DNA of 64,000 nucleotides from Micromonospora profundi (GTDB taxonomy: Bacteria > Actinomycetota > Actinomycetes > Mycobacteriales > Micromonosporaceae). Under the pieces are notes generated by a model. That model had not been told where the DNA came from and ran no database searches. It was given only the letters and a program-made list of their open reading frames with translations. The position numbers were made by a program, and so were the translations under genes. This document shows positions 35,153 through 43,897 of this stretch, piece by piece. Each line of letters starts with the position of its first letter. The first letter of the stretch is position 1. The stretch is from assembly GCF_011927785.1 (NCBI RefSeq), contig NZ_JAATJK010000001.1:4559001-4623000 (forward strand). The letters run 5' to 3'.

Positions 35153-35350
35153 ATGCAGGGCACGGTGGCCAGTTACGACGCGGCGACACGCAGCGGGACG
35201 CTGCTGCTCGACGACGGCACCGAGATGAATTTTCCCGCTCGGGCGTTCGACGCCTCCGGGCTGCGGCTGCTCCGGCTCGGCCAGCGGGTGCGCATCGACA
35301 CCGATCCCGACGGCGAGGTCGTCCGGGTGACATTGCCGACGATGATCTGA
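35153..35350 (+). CDS. Small cold-shock-like OB-fold protein
   Basis: A 65-residue protein, MQGTVASYDAATRSGTLLLDDG at the N-terminus. It resembles the first half of a cold-shock domain but without clear aromatic RNP motifs (LLLDDGTEMNF). It may bind nucleic acid weakly or not at all. It lies 23 bases after cofC and just before ppk. Confidence 0.75.
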   Translation: MQGTVASYDAATRSGTLLLDDGTEMNFPARAFDASGLRLLRLGQRVRIDTDPDGEVVRVTLPTMI

Positions 35351-35364
35351 ACCGTCGGGGCGAA

Positions 35365-35386
35365 GTTCATTTTGCGTTAACCGTAA
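35365..35386 (+). promoter_or_regulatory. PHO-box-like direct repeat before ppk
   Basis: GTTCATTTTGC (35365-35375) is followed directly by GTTAACCGTAA (35376-35386). These 11-base direct repeats beginning GTT resemble the PhoP box of streptomycetes (GTTCACC-type repeats with 11-base period). GATTAT at 35393-35398 could be the -10 of a transcript starting at or near the GTG (35405). The box would then cover about -40 to -19, fitting PhoP activation. Confidence 0.6.
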
Positions 35387-35404
35387 TCGGGTGATTATGA
35401 GCGG

Positions 35405-37750
35405 GTGAGCACCCCTCGCGAGCACCCGGTCAGCCCGTCCACCACCGATCCCCTCAACGGCGTCCGCGCCCGTGGCACCGATGGCCGGTTTCGGCCGTCC
35501 CGAGCCGAACGGGCAGGCGCCGCCCGCGCCGACACCCTCGCCGACGACCCGGGGGCTGCCTCCTCGGGGCTCGACGAGGTCCTCGAATCCGCCACCCCGC
35601 CCACCGAGACGGACGGGCCGGCCGCAGGCGCCCTGACCGCCGGCTCCCCCGCTGCCGGCGACGAGGACGACGGACCGGCCGCTCCCCCGCTGCCGGAGGA
35701 CCGCTTCCTCAACCGGGAGCTGTCCTGGCTCGACTTCAACGCACGGGTGCTCACGCTCGCCGAGGACCAGCGCACCCCGCTGCTGGAGCGGGCCAAGTTC
35801 CTCGCCATCTTCGCCAGCAACCTCGACGAGTTCTACATGGTGCGGATCGCCGGGCTGAAGCGGCGGCTCTCCGCCGGCCTGCCGGTCCGTGGCGGGGACC
35901 GGCTGCCCCTGCGTACGCAGCTGGACCTGATCGCCGAGCGGACCGCCGCACTTGTCGCCCGGCACGCCGCCTGCTTCGTCGACGACGTGCTGCCCAAGCT
36001 CGCCGGGGAGGGCATCCGCATCCTGCGCTGGGCCGAGTTGGGCGAGCCGGAGCGGGAGCGGCTGCGCACCTACTTCCGGGAGCACATCTTCCCGGTGCTG
36101 ACCCCGCTCGCTGTCGACCCGGCGCACCCGTTCCCGTACATCTCCGGGCGGTCGCTCAACCTCGCCGTCGCGGTCCGCGACCCGGACGGCGGCTCGGAGC
36201 TGTTCGCCCGGGTGAAGGTGCCCAACAACGTGCCCCGCTTCGTGCGGGTGGACCGGGATCAGCCCGGTGTGCGGATGCTGCCGGTCGAGGACCTGATCTC
36301 GGTGCACCTGGGTCAGCTGTTCAGCGGCATGCACGTGGTCGAGTGCCACCTGTTCCGGGTCACCCGCAACGCCGAGGTGGAGGTCGACGAGGACCGCGAC
36401 GAGGACCTGCTCCAAGCCCTCGAACGGGAGCTCGCCCGCCGCCGGTTCGGCCCGCCGGTGCGGTTGGAGGCCGACGCGTCGATCTCCGACCACATGCTGG
36501 AGCTGCTCGTCCGTGAGCTGGACATGGACGACCAGGACGTGCTGCGGGTGCCCGGTCTGCTGGACCTGTCGGCCCTCTGGCAGGTGTACGGCGAGGCCGA
36601 CCGCCCTGACCTGAAGGACCCACCGTTCGTGCCGGCCACCCACCCCCGGCTGGCCGAGGGCGAGGTGCCGCGCAGCGTCTTCGCGACCCTGCGGGACGGG
36701 GACATCCTCGTGCACCACCCGTACCACTCGTTCGCCACCAGCGTTCAGCGCTTCGTCGAGCAGGCCGCCGCCGACCCGAACGTACTGGCCATCAAGCAGA
36801 CCCTCTACCGGACCAGCGGTGACTCGCCGATCGTCGACGCGCTCGTCGACGCGGCGGCCGCCGGCAAGCAGGTGGTGGTGCTGGTCGAGGTCAAGGCCCG
36901 CTTCGACGAGGTGGCGAACATCGGTTGGGCACGCACGCTGGAACGCGCCGGCTGCCACGTCGTGTACGGCCTCGTGGGCCTCAAGACGCACTGCAAGACA
37001 GCCCTGGTGGTCCGGCAGGAGGGCAACCAGATCCGCAGGTACTGCCACATCGGCACCGGCAACTACCACCCGAAGACCGCCCGGCTGTACGAGGACTTCG
37101 GCATGCTCACGGCCGACCCGGAGATCGGCGCGGACCTCACCGACCTGTTCAACGTGCTGACCGGCTACAGCCGGCAGACCGCGTACCGGCGGTTGCTCGT
37201 CGCCCCGCAGGGCATCCGCAGCGGCCTCATCGAGCGGATCGAGCGGGAGATCGCGCACGTCCGGCTCGGCATGCCCGGCCTGGTCCAGTTCAAAGTCAAC
37301 TCGCTGGTCGACGAGGGCGTGACCGACGCGCTGTACCGGGCCTCGCAGGCCGGCGTCCACGTCGACCTGCTCATCCGCGGGATGTGCACGCTGCGTCCGG
37401 GCGTTCCGGGGCTCTCGGAGAACATCCGGGTCCGCTCGATCCTGGGCCGGTTCCTTGAGCACTCCCGGGTCTTCCGGTTCGGAAACAACGGCGAGGCCGA
37501 GTTCTGGATGGGCTCGGCGGACCTGATGCACCGCAACCTGGACCGGCGGGTGGAGGCGCTGGTGCGGGTGACCGATCCGGTGGCCCGGGCCGAACTGGAC
37601 CACGTGCTGACCGCGGCGATGGGCCCGGACGTCGACGCGTTCGAGTTGGCCGGCGACGGCTCGTGGACCCGGCGTACCAGCGACAGCCAGGGTGCCCGGG
37701 TGCATCTACAGGAACTGCTGCTGCGCCGTGTCGGTGGCACGGCCGGCTGA
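35405..37750 (+). CDS. ppk: Polyphosphate kinase 1
   Basis: A 781-residue PPK1. About 95 residues of low-complexity N-terminus precede the core at [21 protein letters not shown]/catalytic motifs are [39 protein letters not shown] (phosphorylated His) and [19 protein letters not shown], and the end is [28 protein letters not shown]. It polymerises the terminal phosphate of ATP. The GTG start is poorly supported by any Shine-Dalgarno and may be leaderless. It is followed by the CYTH-CHAD and mutT1 genes on the same strand. Confidence 0.95.
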   Translation: MSTPREHPVSPSTTDPLNGVRARGTDGRFRPSRAERAGAARADTLADDPGAASSGLDEVLESATPPTETDGPAAGALTAGSPAAGDEDDGPAAPPLPEDRFLNRELSWLDFNARVLTLAEDQRTPLLERAKFLAIFASNLDEFYMVRIAGLKRRLSAGLPVRGGDRLPLRTQLDLIAERTAALVARHAACFVDDVLPKLAGEGIRILRWAELGEPERERLRTYFREHIFPVLTPLAVDPAHPFPYISGRSLNLAVAVRDPDGGSELFARVKVPNNVPRFVRVDRDQPGVRMLPVEDLISVHLGQLFSGMHVVECHLFRVTRNAEVEVDEDRDEDLLQALERELARRRFGPPVRLEADASISDHMLELLVRELDMDDQDVLRVPGLLDLSALWQVYGEADRPDLKDPPFVPATHPRLAEGEVPRSVFATLRDGDILVHHPYHSFATSVQRFVEQAAADPNVLAIKQTLYRTSGDSPIVDALVDAAAAGKQVVVLVEVKARFDEVANIGWARTLERAGCHVVYGLVGLKTHCKTALVVRQEGNQIRRYCHIGTGNYHPKTARLYEDFGMLTADPEIGADLTDLFNVLTGYSRQTAYRRLLVAPQGIRSGLIERIEREIAHVRLGMPGLVQFKVNSLVDEGVTDALYRASQAGVHVDLLIRGMCTLRPGVPGLSENIRVRSILGRFLEHSRVFRFGNNGEAEFWMGSADLMHRNLDRRVEALVRVTDPVARAELDHVLTAAMGPDVDAFELAGDGSWTRRTSDSQGARVHLQELLLRRVGGTAG

Positions 37751-37774
37751 CCGTTCGCGGCATAGGCTGAGTGG

Positions 37775-39295
37775 ATGGTCGAGGAGGAGCAGAAGTACGA
37801 GGTGGACGACACCTACGTGCTACCGGACCTGTCCGCCACGGCCCCGGCCGGCGGCCAGGTCCGGGCGTTGCCACCGGTGACGCTTGTCGCCCGCTACCTC
37901 GACACCGTCGACCTGCGGCTGGCCCGGGCCGGCGCCTCGCTGCGCCACCGCCGGGGCGACGAGCTGCCGTGGACGGTGAAGCTGCCCACCGGCACACCTG
38001 GCGTCCGGCATGAGATCTCCCGCCCGGGGGCTGCCGGGCAGCCGCCACCGGAGCTCGTGGAGCTGGTCACCGCCCTGCACCGGGGCGCTCCCCTGGCGCC
38101 GGTGACTGTCGTGCGGACCGTCCGGCACGCCCACGAGGTGTGCGACGAGGCAGGCGCGGTGCTGGCCGAGGTGGTGGACGACCAGGTGAGCGTGCTCGAC
38201 GACAACGACGCCACCACCGGCACGTTCCGCGAGCTGGAGGTGGAGCTCAAGGCCGGCGACCGCACGCTGCTGGACCAGATCGGCGGTGTGCTGCGCGAGG
38301 CAGGCGCTCGGGACGGCTCGTTCACCCCGAAGCACGTACGCGCGCTGGGCGCGGCTGCGCAGGCCGAGCCCGACCTGGTCGCGCCGGGCGAACTGCCCGC
38401 CGACGCGACCGCCGGCGACGTGGTCACCGAGGCGGTCCGCAAGGAGGTACGCCGCCTGCTGGCGCACGACCCGCTGGTGCGGCTGCGCGTCCCGGGTGGC
38501 GGCGGTGACAGCGCCGTGCACCAGATGCGGGTGGCCATCCGGCGGCTGCGCAGCGACCTGCGGACGTTCAAACCGCTGCTCCGCAGGTCGTGGTCGAGTC
38601 CGCTGCGCGCGGAACTGCGCTGGCTGGCCGAGCACCTCGGCGCCGCTCGCGACGCCGAGGTGCTGCGTGCCCGGCTGCGACGTACCGCGAACGCGGATCC
38701 GCTCAGCCCTCCCGACCAGGACGCTGTGGACCGGCTGGACAAGGCGCTGGCCAAGCGGCAGCGGCAGGCGCTCGCCGCCATCGACAAGGCGCTGCGCTCC
38801 GCGCGTTACCTGGCGCTTGTGGACGCGCTGGTGCTTGCCGCCCGCGCTCCCCGGTTCACCCGCCGGGCCGCCGCGCCGGCCGCTCGGACGCTGCCCGCCC
38901 TTGTGGCCCGCCCGTGGAAACGGCTCACCGGCCCCGACGGCGTCGAAGGGCTCGACCCGCTGGGCCCCGACGATCGCTGGCACACCGTCCGCAAGGAGGC
39001 CAAACAGGCCCGTTACGCGGTCAACGCGGTCCTCCCCGCCGTCGGCAAGGACGCGCGCCGGCTGTCCCGCGCGCTGGCCCAGGTGCAGGACGTGCTCGGC
39101 GAACACCAGGACGCCGCGGTCGCCGCTGACACCTGGCTCGCCCTCGCAGCCGACCGACCGGGCGACCACAAGCTGGCGGTCGTCGCCGGGCGGCTCGCCG
39201 AGCGGGAACGCGAGACGGTCCGCCAGATGCGTGCCCAGTTTCCCGCCGCGTGGCACCGGGCCACCCGGCGACGGCGCACCAGATGGCTCCCGTGA
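37775..39295 (+). CDS. CYTH and CHAD domain protein
   Basis: A 506-residue protein. The N-terminal CYTH domain (about 1-195) starts with the ExExK motif (VEEEQKYEV) and is of the triphosphate tunnel type. The C-terminal CHAD domain (about 215-500) is a His-rich helical bundle with VHQMRVAIRRLRSDLRTFKPLL and WHTVRKEAKQARYAVNAV. CHAD domains bind polyphosphate and CYTH domains hydrolyse triphosphates. Its position 25 bases after ppk supports a role in polyphosphate handling. Confidence 0.92.
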   Translation: MVEEEQKYEVDDTYVLPDLSATAPAGGQVRALPPVTLVARYLDTVDLRLARAGASLRHRRGDELPWTVKLPTGTPGVRHEISRPGAAGQPPPELVELVTALHRGAPLAPVTVVRTVRHAHEVCDEAGAVLAEVVDDQVSVLDDNDATTGTFRELEVELKAGDRTLLDQIGGVLREAGARDGSFTPKHVRALGAAAQAEPDLVAPGELPADATAGDVVTEAVRKEVRRLLAHDPLVRLRVPGGGGDSAVHQMRVAIRRLRSDLRTFKPLLRRSWSSPLRAELRWLAEHLGAARDAEVLRARLRRTANADPLSPPDQDAVDRLDKALAKRQRQALAAIDKALRSARYLALVDALVLAARAPRFTRRAAAPAARTLPALVARPWKRLTGPDGVEGLDPLGPDDRWHTVRKEAKQARYAVNAVLPAVGKDARRLSRALAQVQDVLGEHQDAAVAADTWLALAADRPGDHKLAVVAGRLAERERETVRQMRAQFPAAWHRATRRRRTRWLP

Positions 39296-40161
39296 TCGGC
39301 ATCCGGGCGGCCGGCGGGGTCTGCTGGCGTCCCAGCGCCGACGGCGTACACGTGTGCGTCGTGCACCGTCCCCGCCACGGGGACTGGACGCTGCCCAAGG
39401 GCAAGCTGGAGCCGGGCGAGCATCCGATGGTCGCGGCCGTCCGCGAGGTCGCCGAGGAGGCCGACGTACGCGGCGTACCGCAGGTACGGCTGCCGTCGGT
39501 GCGTTACCGCAGCGAAGGTCAGGACAAGCTTGTCGACTACTGGTCGATGCGGACGGTAGCCAACGGCGGATTCCAGCCCGACACCGAGGTGGACGACATG
39601 CGGTGGCTCGCCGTCGACGACGCTATCCGGCTGGTCAGCTACCCGCACGACGCCGAGGTGCTTGCCGCGTTCGCCGCGCTGCCGCCGGTGACGGCCACCG
39701 TCGCGCTGGTACGGCACGCGCACGCCGGCAAGCGGGCCACCTGGACCGGCCCGGACACCGCCCGCCCGCTCGACGCGCAGGGGTGGGCGCAGGCGGACGC
39801 CCTCGCCGCGCTGATCGCACTGGTCCGGCCGGCCCGGCTGGTGTCGGCGTCGCCTCGTCGCTGCGTACAGACCCTGGATCCGGCGGCCGCACTACTCGAC
39901 CTACCGATCGAGATCTGCGGCGATCTGGACGAGCCTCAGCCGGGCCAGCAGCAGGACGAGCAGGTGCTCGCCACCGCCGCCCGCCTGCTGGAGTTGGCCT
40001 GCGCTGGCGGCCAGGTGGCGGTGTGCAGCCAGGGCAAGGTGCTGCCGGGTGCGTTGGAACGGCTCACCGGGCACGCCGACGACGATTTCACCACGCCGAA
40101 GGGCGGCGGCTGGCTGCTCGCCTTCAGCGGCGACCGGCTGCTCGCCACCGACCGCCTCTGA
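39283..40161 (+). CDS. mutT1: NUDIX hydrolase fused to histidine phosphatase (MutT1 type)
   Basis: A 292-residue fusion. The N-terminal NUDIX box reads GKLEPGEHPMVAAVREVAEEADV. The C-terminal histidine phosphatase starts VALVRHAHAGKR and includes SPRRCVQTLDPAAALLDLPIEI. Mycobacterial MutT1 hydrolyses 8-oxo-dGTP and dinucleoside polyphosphates and has this architecture. The ATG at 39283 overlaps the previous gene by 13 bases; a GTG at 39292 forming GTGA with the previous stop is equally attractive. Confidence 0.9.
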   Translation: MAPVIGIRAAGGVCWRPSADGVHVCVVHRPRHGDWTLPKGKLEPGEHPMVAAVREVAEEADVRGVPQVRLPSVRYRSEGQDKLVDYWSMRTVANGGFQPDTEVDDMRWLAVDDAIRLVSYPHDAEVLAAFAALPPVTATVALVRHAHAGKRATWTGPDTARPLDAQGWAQADALAALIALVRPARLVSASPRRCVQTLDPAAALLDLPIEICGDLDEPQPGQQQDEQVLATAARLLELACAGGQVAVCSQGKVLPGALERLTGHADDDFTTPKGGGWLLAFSGDRLLATDRL

Positions 40162-40240
40162 GCCCACCCGGCTCCGTCGACGTCGAGCCACCGGAGGCCG
40201 GCGATCCGGAGTGGATCAACGGTCGAACTCGCGGGTCAAC

Positions 40241-40264
40241 GGATCAACGGATCAACGGATCAAC
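40241..40264. repeat. Short tandem repeat GGATCAAC x3
   Basis: Three exact copies of GGATCAAC, with further near copies at 40213-40220 and 40234-40240. It sits between the convergent ends of mutT1 and the membrane endonuclease gene. A simple slippage repeat is the likely explanation. Confidence 0.75.
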
Positions 40265-40269
40265 GGGGG

Positions 40270-42270
40270 TCAGCGGGGCGGCAGGGTGAGGGTCACCGCG
40301 ACCGGCAGGTGATCACTGGCCGTGCCGGGCGGCGCGACCGGGCCGCGCGGTGTCAGACCGGGCGAGACGAAGACGTGGTCGATCTCCTGGCGCGGGTCGT
40401 CGGCCGGGCTTGTCGCCAGCGGTCGCCCCGCCGCCAGCGCGTCGACGAGACCGGCCTCGGTGAATTTGCCGAACGCCTCGTCGCCCGGCTCGGTGTTCAG
40501 GTCACCGCCCACCACCAGCGGCCGGCCGGCCGCGTACTCGATGGCGAAGTCGACGACCGCGCGCGCCTGGACCACCGGGCCGCCGCCGGGCGGCGGTTGC
40601 AGATGCGTGCTCACCACCGCGCACCGGACGCCACCGCTGAAGTTCACTGTGACGGCGAGGGCCTGCGCGCCGGTGGGCGCCCCGACGGCCGGCAGCCGCA
40701 GCGTCCGCTCGTCCTCGATCGGCCAACGGCTGAGCACCGCATCGCCCCAGACGGCGTCGGCGGCCGCCCCGAACACGTACGGCATGTCGAGACGATCGGC
40801 CAGCAGGTCCAGGGTGTCGTGGCCGCCGTTGAGCAGCCAGCCGCGGTCCACCTCGCTGAGCAGCACCACGTCGGGCCGCTGGCGCTCGATCGTGTTGGTC
40901 AGCGCGGGCAGGTCGAACCGGCCGTCCAACCCGAAGCCCATCCGGATGTTGTAGGCCACCACAGTGATCTCCTTCGGCGGCCCGTTTCGGTTCGTCGACA
41001 CCCCCACCTTGTCGGCGAACACGGGTGCCAGCATGGCAAGCGCGGTGACCACCGCAGTGGTCGGCAGTGGCGCCAACGACCCGGCAGAGCGCCGGCCGGC
41101 AGGCGGCCCCACGACGGGGCGGGAGGTGAACGCCACGGCCGCGACCAGCCCGGCGACCACCACGGGAACCGCACCGTTGGGGTAGCCGAGGTCGTAGGCG
41201 GAGTAGTAGGCCACGGCCGCCAGGACGAAGACGAGCATGCCGGCTGCGAGCGCGTACCCCCGGCGGGCTGCCGCTCGCAGGGCATCCACCCTGCCCGCCT
41301 CGCCCACACCGACCCCGGCGGCCGTCGCGGACCCGCCCACCGCGTCGGCGCGGGAGGGGTCGACGGCGCTCGCCGCGTCGGCGCGGGCCAGCCCGACAGC
41401 GCTCGCCGCGTCGGTGAGGGCGAGGCAGGCGCCGAGACCGATGGCGGTGAGCGGGATGGCCGCGAGGAGCAGGTCGCCGTTGTCGAGGGCGAAGAGCACC
41501 GCGCCGGCAAGCACGGCCACCGGTCCCAGTGCCCGGCCCCACGGCCGTCTGGGCGGGCCGGCCAGCGCGGCCAGCAGGAACCCGGCGACGGCCACCGGTA
41601 CCGGCGCGAGGCCGAACAACGGTGAGCTGGCCACGCCGTCGTCGGCCACCAGGTACGACATCGCGGTCTGGGCGAGCGCCGGGGCGAGGGCGACCATGCC
41701 GGCCAGCAGCAGCACCGGCCCGGCCAGCAGCCACGACCGGGCGCCGCCAGGGCCGGGTGGCGTGCCCCGCACCGCCGTGGCGAGCAGGAACGCCCCCACC
41801 GCCACGGCACTGAGCAGCCACGCCGTCCAGTCGCTGCGCCAGGCCAGGTCGTAGGTGTCGAGCAGCGCGTGGAGCGCCGCGTTCACCGCCAACCCCAGCG
41901 CCAGCCCTGGCACCGGCCGGTCGATGCCACCGGCGACGCCCACCAACCAGACCAGTCCGGCGAGCAGTCCCGCGGTGGCCAGCCAGAGCTGTGCGCGTCC
42001 ACCAGGGGTAGCGGTGAGCGCGAGCCGCGCGGCGGCCAGCAGGACGGCCGCCGTGACGGTGACGGGACGGGCGCCCACCCGGCGGACAAGCGCCGGGGCC
42101 GCCGCAGCGAGGACGAACCAGCCGAGGGCGAACGCGCCCATCAGCTCGGCCGGGGTGGACGCGGCCTGACCGAAGATGGTGATGATGCCGGGCAGCCATA
42201 CGCGCAGGACGTCGATGAGCAGAATGACGCCCAGCGCGAGCGATCCGGTGGTGAGCTGGCGGTAGCGCAC
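40270..42270 (-). CDS. Multi-pass membrane protein with endonuclease/exonuclease/phosphatase domain
   Basis: A 666-residue protein. About ten to eleven membrane helices cover residues 1-420. The C-terminal EEP domain (about 435-666) has VVAYNIRMGF, VVLLSEVDRGWLL, VGGDLNTEP and the final TASDHLPVAVTL. Two Ala/Asp-rich repeats (DAASAVGLARADAASAVDPSRADAV) lie in a loop near residue 290. EEP enzymes cut phosphodiesters in nucleic acids, inositol phosphates or lipids; a membrane substrate is plausible but unproven. GTG start. Confidence 0.87.
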   Translation of the reverse strand: MRYRQLTTGSLALGVILLIDVLRVWLPGIITIFGQAASTPAELMGAFALGWFVLAAAAPALVRRVGARPVTVTAAVLLAAARLALTATPGGRAQLWLATAGLLAGLVWLVGVAGGIDRPVPGLALGLAVNAALHALLDTYDLAWRSDWTAWLLSAVAVGAFLLATAVRGTPPGPGGARSWLLAGPVLLLAGMVALAPALAQTAMSYLVADDGVASSPLFGLAPVPVAVAGFLLAALAGPPRRPWGRALGPVAVLAGAVLFALDNGDLLLAAIPLTAIGLGACLALTDAASAVGLARADAASAVDPSRADAVGGSATAAGVGVGEAGRVDALRAAARRGYALAAGMLVFVLAAVAYYSAYDLGYPNGAVPVVVAGLVAAVAFTSRPVVGPPAGRRSAGSLAPLPTTAVVTALAMLAPVFADKVGVSTNRNGPPKEITVVAYNIRMGFGLDGRFDLPALTNTIERQRPDVVLLSEVDRGWLLNGGHDTLDLLADRLDMPYVFGAAADAVWGDAVLSRWPIEDERTLRLPAVGAPTGAQALAVTVNFSGGVRCAVVSTHLQPPPGGGPVVQARAVVDFAIEYAAGRPLVVGGDLNTEPGDEAFGKFTEAGLVDALAAGRPLATSPADDPRQEIDHVFVSPGLTPRGPVAPPGTASDHLPVAVTLTLPPR

Positions 42271-42364
42271 CGGCGCCCCATTTCCGTCGGCGGGCCGGCA
42301 GAAGGGGGGCCGGCACGGCGATTCTGCGCGTCCACGCCGGGCGGGTCAATGCTCCCCGGGTACA

Positions 42365-42401
42365 CCGCAGGGCGCCCACCGCGCGGGTGGACGCCCTGTG
42401 G
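42365..42401 (-). terminator. hup terminator hairpin
   Basis: A roughly 16-bp stem with one mismatch, built from CCGCAGGGCG...CGCCCTGTGG, lies 15 bases past the hup stop. The loop is GCGC. No T-run follows. Confidence 0.6.
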
Positions 42402-42415
42402 GCTGTACGGGTCGG

Positions 42416-43123
42416 TCAGCGCTTGCTGGCCGCCTTCTTGGCGGGAGCTTTCTTCGCGGGCGCCTTCTTGGCCGCCGTGCTCTTGCTCGCCGCCGCCGTG
42501 GTCTTCTTCGCCGTGGTGGACTTGGCCGCCGCGGCGCTCTTCTTCGTCGGTGCGGCCTTCTTGCTGGCGGCCGTCTTGGTCGCCGTGGTGGTCTTGCTCG
42601 CCTTGGCCGGGGCGGTCTTCTTGCTGGCGACCGTCTTGGTCGCCGTGGTGGTCTTGGCCGCCTTGGCCGGGGCGGTCTTCTTGCTGGCCGCCTTGGCGGC
42701 GGTGGCCTTGGTGCCCGTCGCCTTGGCGCTGGTGGCCTTGGCGCTGGTGGCCTTGGCGCTCGTCGCCTTCGTGCCGGTGGCCTTGGTCCCGGTGGTCTTG
42801 GCCGTCGTGCTGGCGGTCTTCTTCGCCGCCACCGTGGCCTTCGGCACCTTGCCGCTGGCCACCATCTCCTTGAACCCGGCCCCGGGGCGGAAGGTCGGGA
42901 CGGACGTCTTCTTGACCTTCACCGCCTCGCCGGTGCGCGGGTTACGCGCTGTTCGTGCGCCACGCACACGCTTTTCGAACGCTCCGAATCCGGTGATCGC
43001 CACCTTCTCGCCCTTGGTGACCGCCGCCTGGACCTCAGTGAGGACCGCGTCGAGCGCGGCCGTCGCCGTCTTCCGGTCCCCCAGGCGAACGGCGAGCGCC
43101 TCGATGAGCTCGGCTTTGTTCAC
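42416..43123 (-). CDS. hup: HU-family nucleoid protein with long Lys/Ala/Thr tail
   Basis: A 235-residue protein. The HU core (about 1-92) has [39 protein letters not shown] and [14 protein letters not shown]. The tail (about 93-235) is low complexity, rich in Lys, Ala and Thr, with [19 protein letters not shown] and a repeated [18 protein letters not shown] unit. This is the HupB/HupS layout of actinobacteria, which compacts DNA through a histone H1-like tail. GTG start with GGGAGGAAG upstream. Confidence 0.95.
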   Translation of the reverse strand: MNKAELIEALAVRLGDRKTATAALDAVLTEVQAAVTKGEKVAITGFGAFEKRVRGARTARNPRTGEAVKVKKTSVPTFRPGAGFKEMVASGKVPKATVAAKKTASTTAKTTGTKATGTKATSAKATSAKATSAKATGTKATAAKAASKKTAPAKAAKTTTATKTVASKKTAPAKASKTTTATKTAASKKAAPTKKSAAAAKSTTAKKTTAAASKSTAAKKAPAKKAPAKKAASKR

Positions 43124-43172
43124 GACTTCCTCCCGATTATGCAACTGACTCGACGCGAGCCATTCTGCGCGC

Positions 43173-43201
43173 ACGGTATGCCCTGTGCTGCCTGGACACA
43201 A
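43173..43201 (-). promoter_or_regulatory. Candidate hup promoter
   Basis: On the minus strand TTGTGT (43201-43196) and TACCGT (43178-43173) are separated by exactly 17 bases. The expected start is about 40 bases upstream of the hup GTG. Confidence 0.5.
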
Positions 43202-43234
43202 ACATTCGGTAGAAAAAAGCCCTTGTGTCGTAAC

Positions 43235-43274
43235 GGATTCGCCCCCACCGGTTGGACCGGTGAGGGCGAAATCC
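43235..43274 (-). terminator. Hairpin after leuD
   Basis: A GC-rich stem of about 17 bp with small defects (GGATTCGCCCCCACCGGT against ACCGGTGAGGGCGAAATCC), 22 bases past the leuD stop. A T6 run on the minus strand follows about 18 bases further on (43216-43211). Confidence 0.6.
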
Positions 43275-43295
43275 GATGTGCGGGTGGGCGTACGG

Positions 43296-43883
43296 CTATG
43301 CCACCGAGGGCAGGAACGGCAGTCGACCCGCCTCGTACGAGTCGATGTCGGCGACGTGTCGGAGGGTGAGTCCAATGTCGTCCAGACCCTCCAGCAGCCG
43401 CCACCGGCTGAAGTCGTCAAGCGGGAACGACCATGTGGCGTCGCCCGCCCGGAGCTCTCGGGCGGTCAGGTCGACAGTCACCGGAGTGGTTGGATCGGCC
43501 TCGACGAGATCCCACAACTCCTCGACGGCTTTCAATTCCAACTCGACCGGCAGCAGACCCTCCTTGAGTGCGTTGCCGCGGAAGATGTCGCCGAAGCGCG
43601 GCGACACCACAGCGCGGAAGCCCCAGTCCCGCAGCGCCCAGACGGCGTGCTCCCGGGAGGAGCCGGTGCCGAACTCCGGGCCGGCGATGAGGATCGACGC
43701 ACCAGAATAGGATTCATCGTTGAGAACGAATGCGGGATCTTCCCGCCAGGCGTTGAAGAGCCCGTCGGCGAAGCCGGTACGGGTCACCCTCTTGAGGTAC
43801 ACGGCCGGGATGATCTGGTCGGTGTCCACGTTGGATCGCCGCAGGGGCACGGCCGTGCCGGTGTGGGTGGTGAACTTGTCCAT
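43296..43883 (-). CDS. leuD: 3-isopropylmalate dehydratase small subunit
   Basis: A 195-residue swivel-domain subunit: [77 protein letters not shown]. With LeuC it isomerises 2- to 3-isopropylmalate in leucine synthesis. It may also serve citramalate-derived isoleucine synthesis with cimA. It starts 14 bases after leuC. Confidence 0.97.
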   Translation of the reverse strand: MDKFTTHTGTAVPLRRSNVDTDQIIPAVYLKRVTRTGFADGLFNAWREDPAFVLNDESYSGASILIAGPEFGTGSSREHAVWALRDWGFRAVVSPRFGDIFRGNALKEGLLPVELELKAVEELWDLVEADPTTPVTVDLTARELRAGDATWSFPLDDFSRWRLLEGLDDIGLTLRHVADIDSYEAGRLPFLPSVA

Positions 43884-43897
43884 CTCCTCGGTCCCTT

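Noticed and set aside
34484..37705. Very long open frame (over 1000 codons) antisense to cofC and ppk
   Set aside because: GC-rich genes leave open frames on the other strand. It is His/Arg/Val-rich without domains, while the plus strand encodes complete cofC and ppk.
40213..40264. GGATCAAC repeats as an origin iteron or regulator site
   Set aside because: They have only an 8-base period, lie between two gene ends and have no replication gene nearby. Slippage is the simpler explanation.
43201..43220. T6 run near 43211 as the leuD terminator on its own
   Set aside because: It is about 18 bases from the hairpin, too far for a standard intrinsic terminator. It may instead belong to the hup promoter region.
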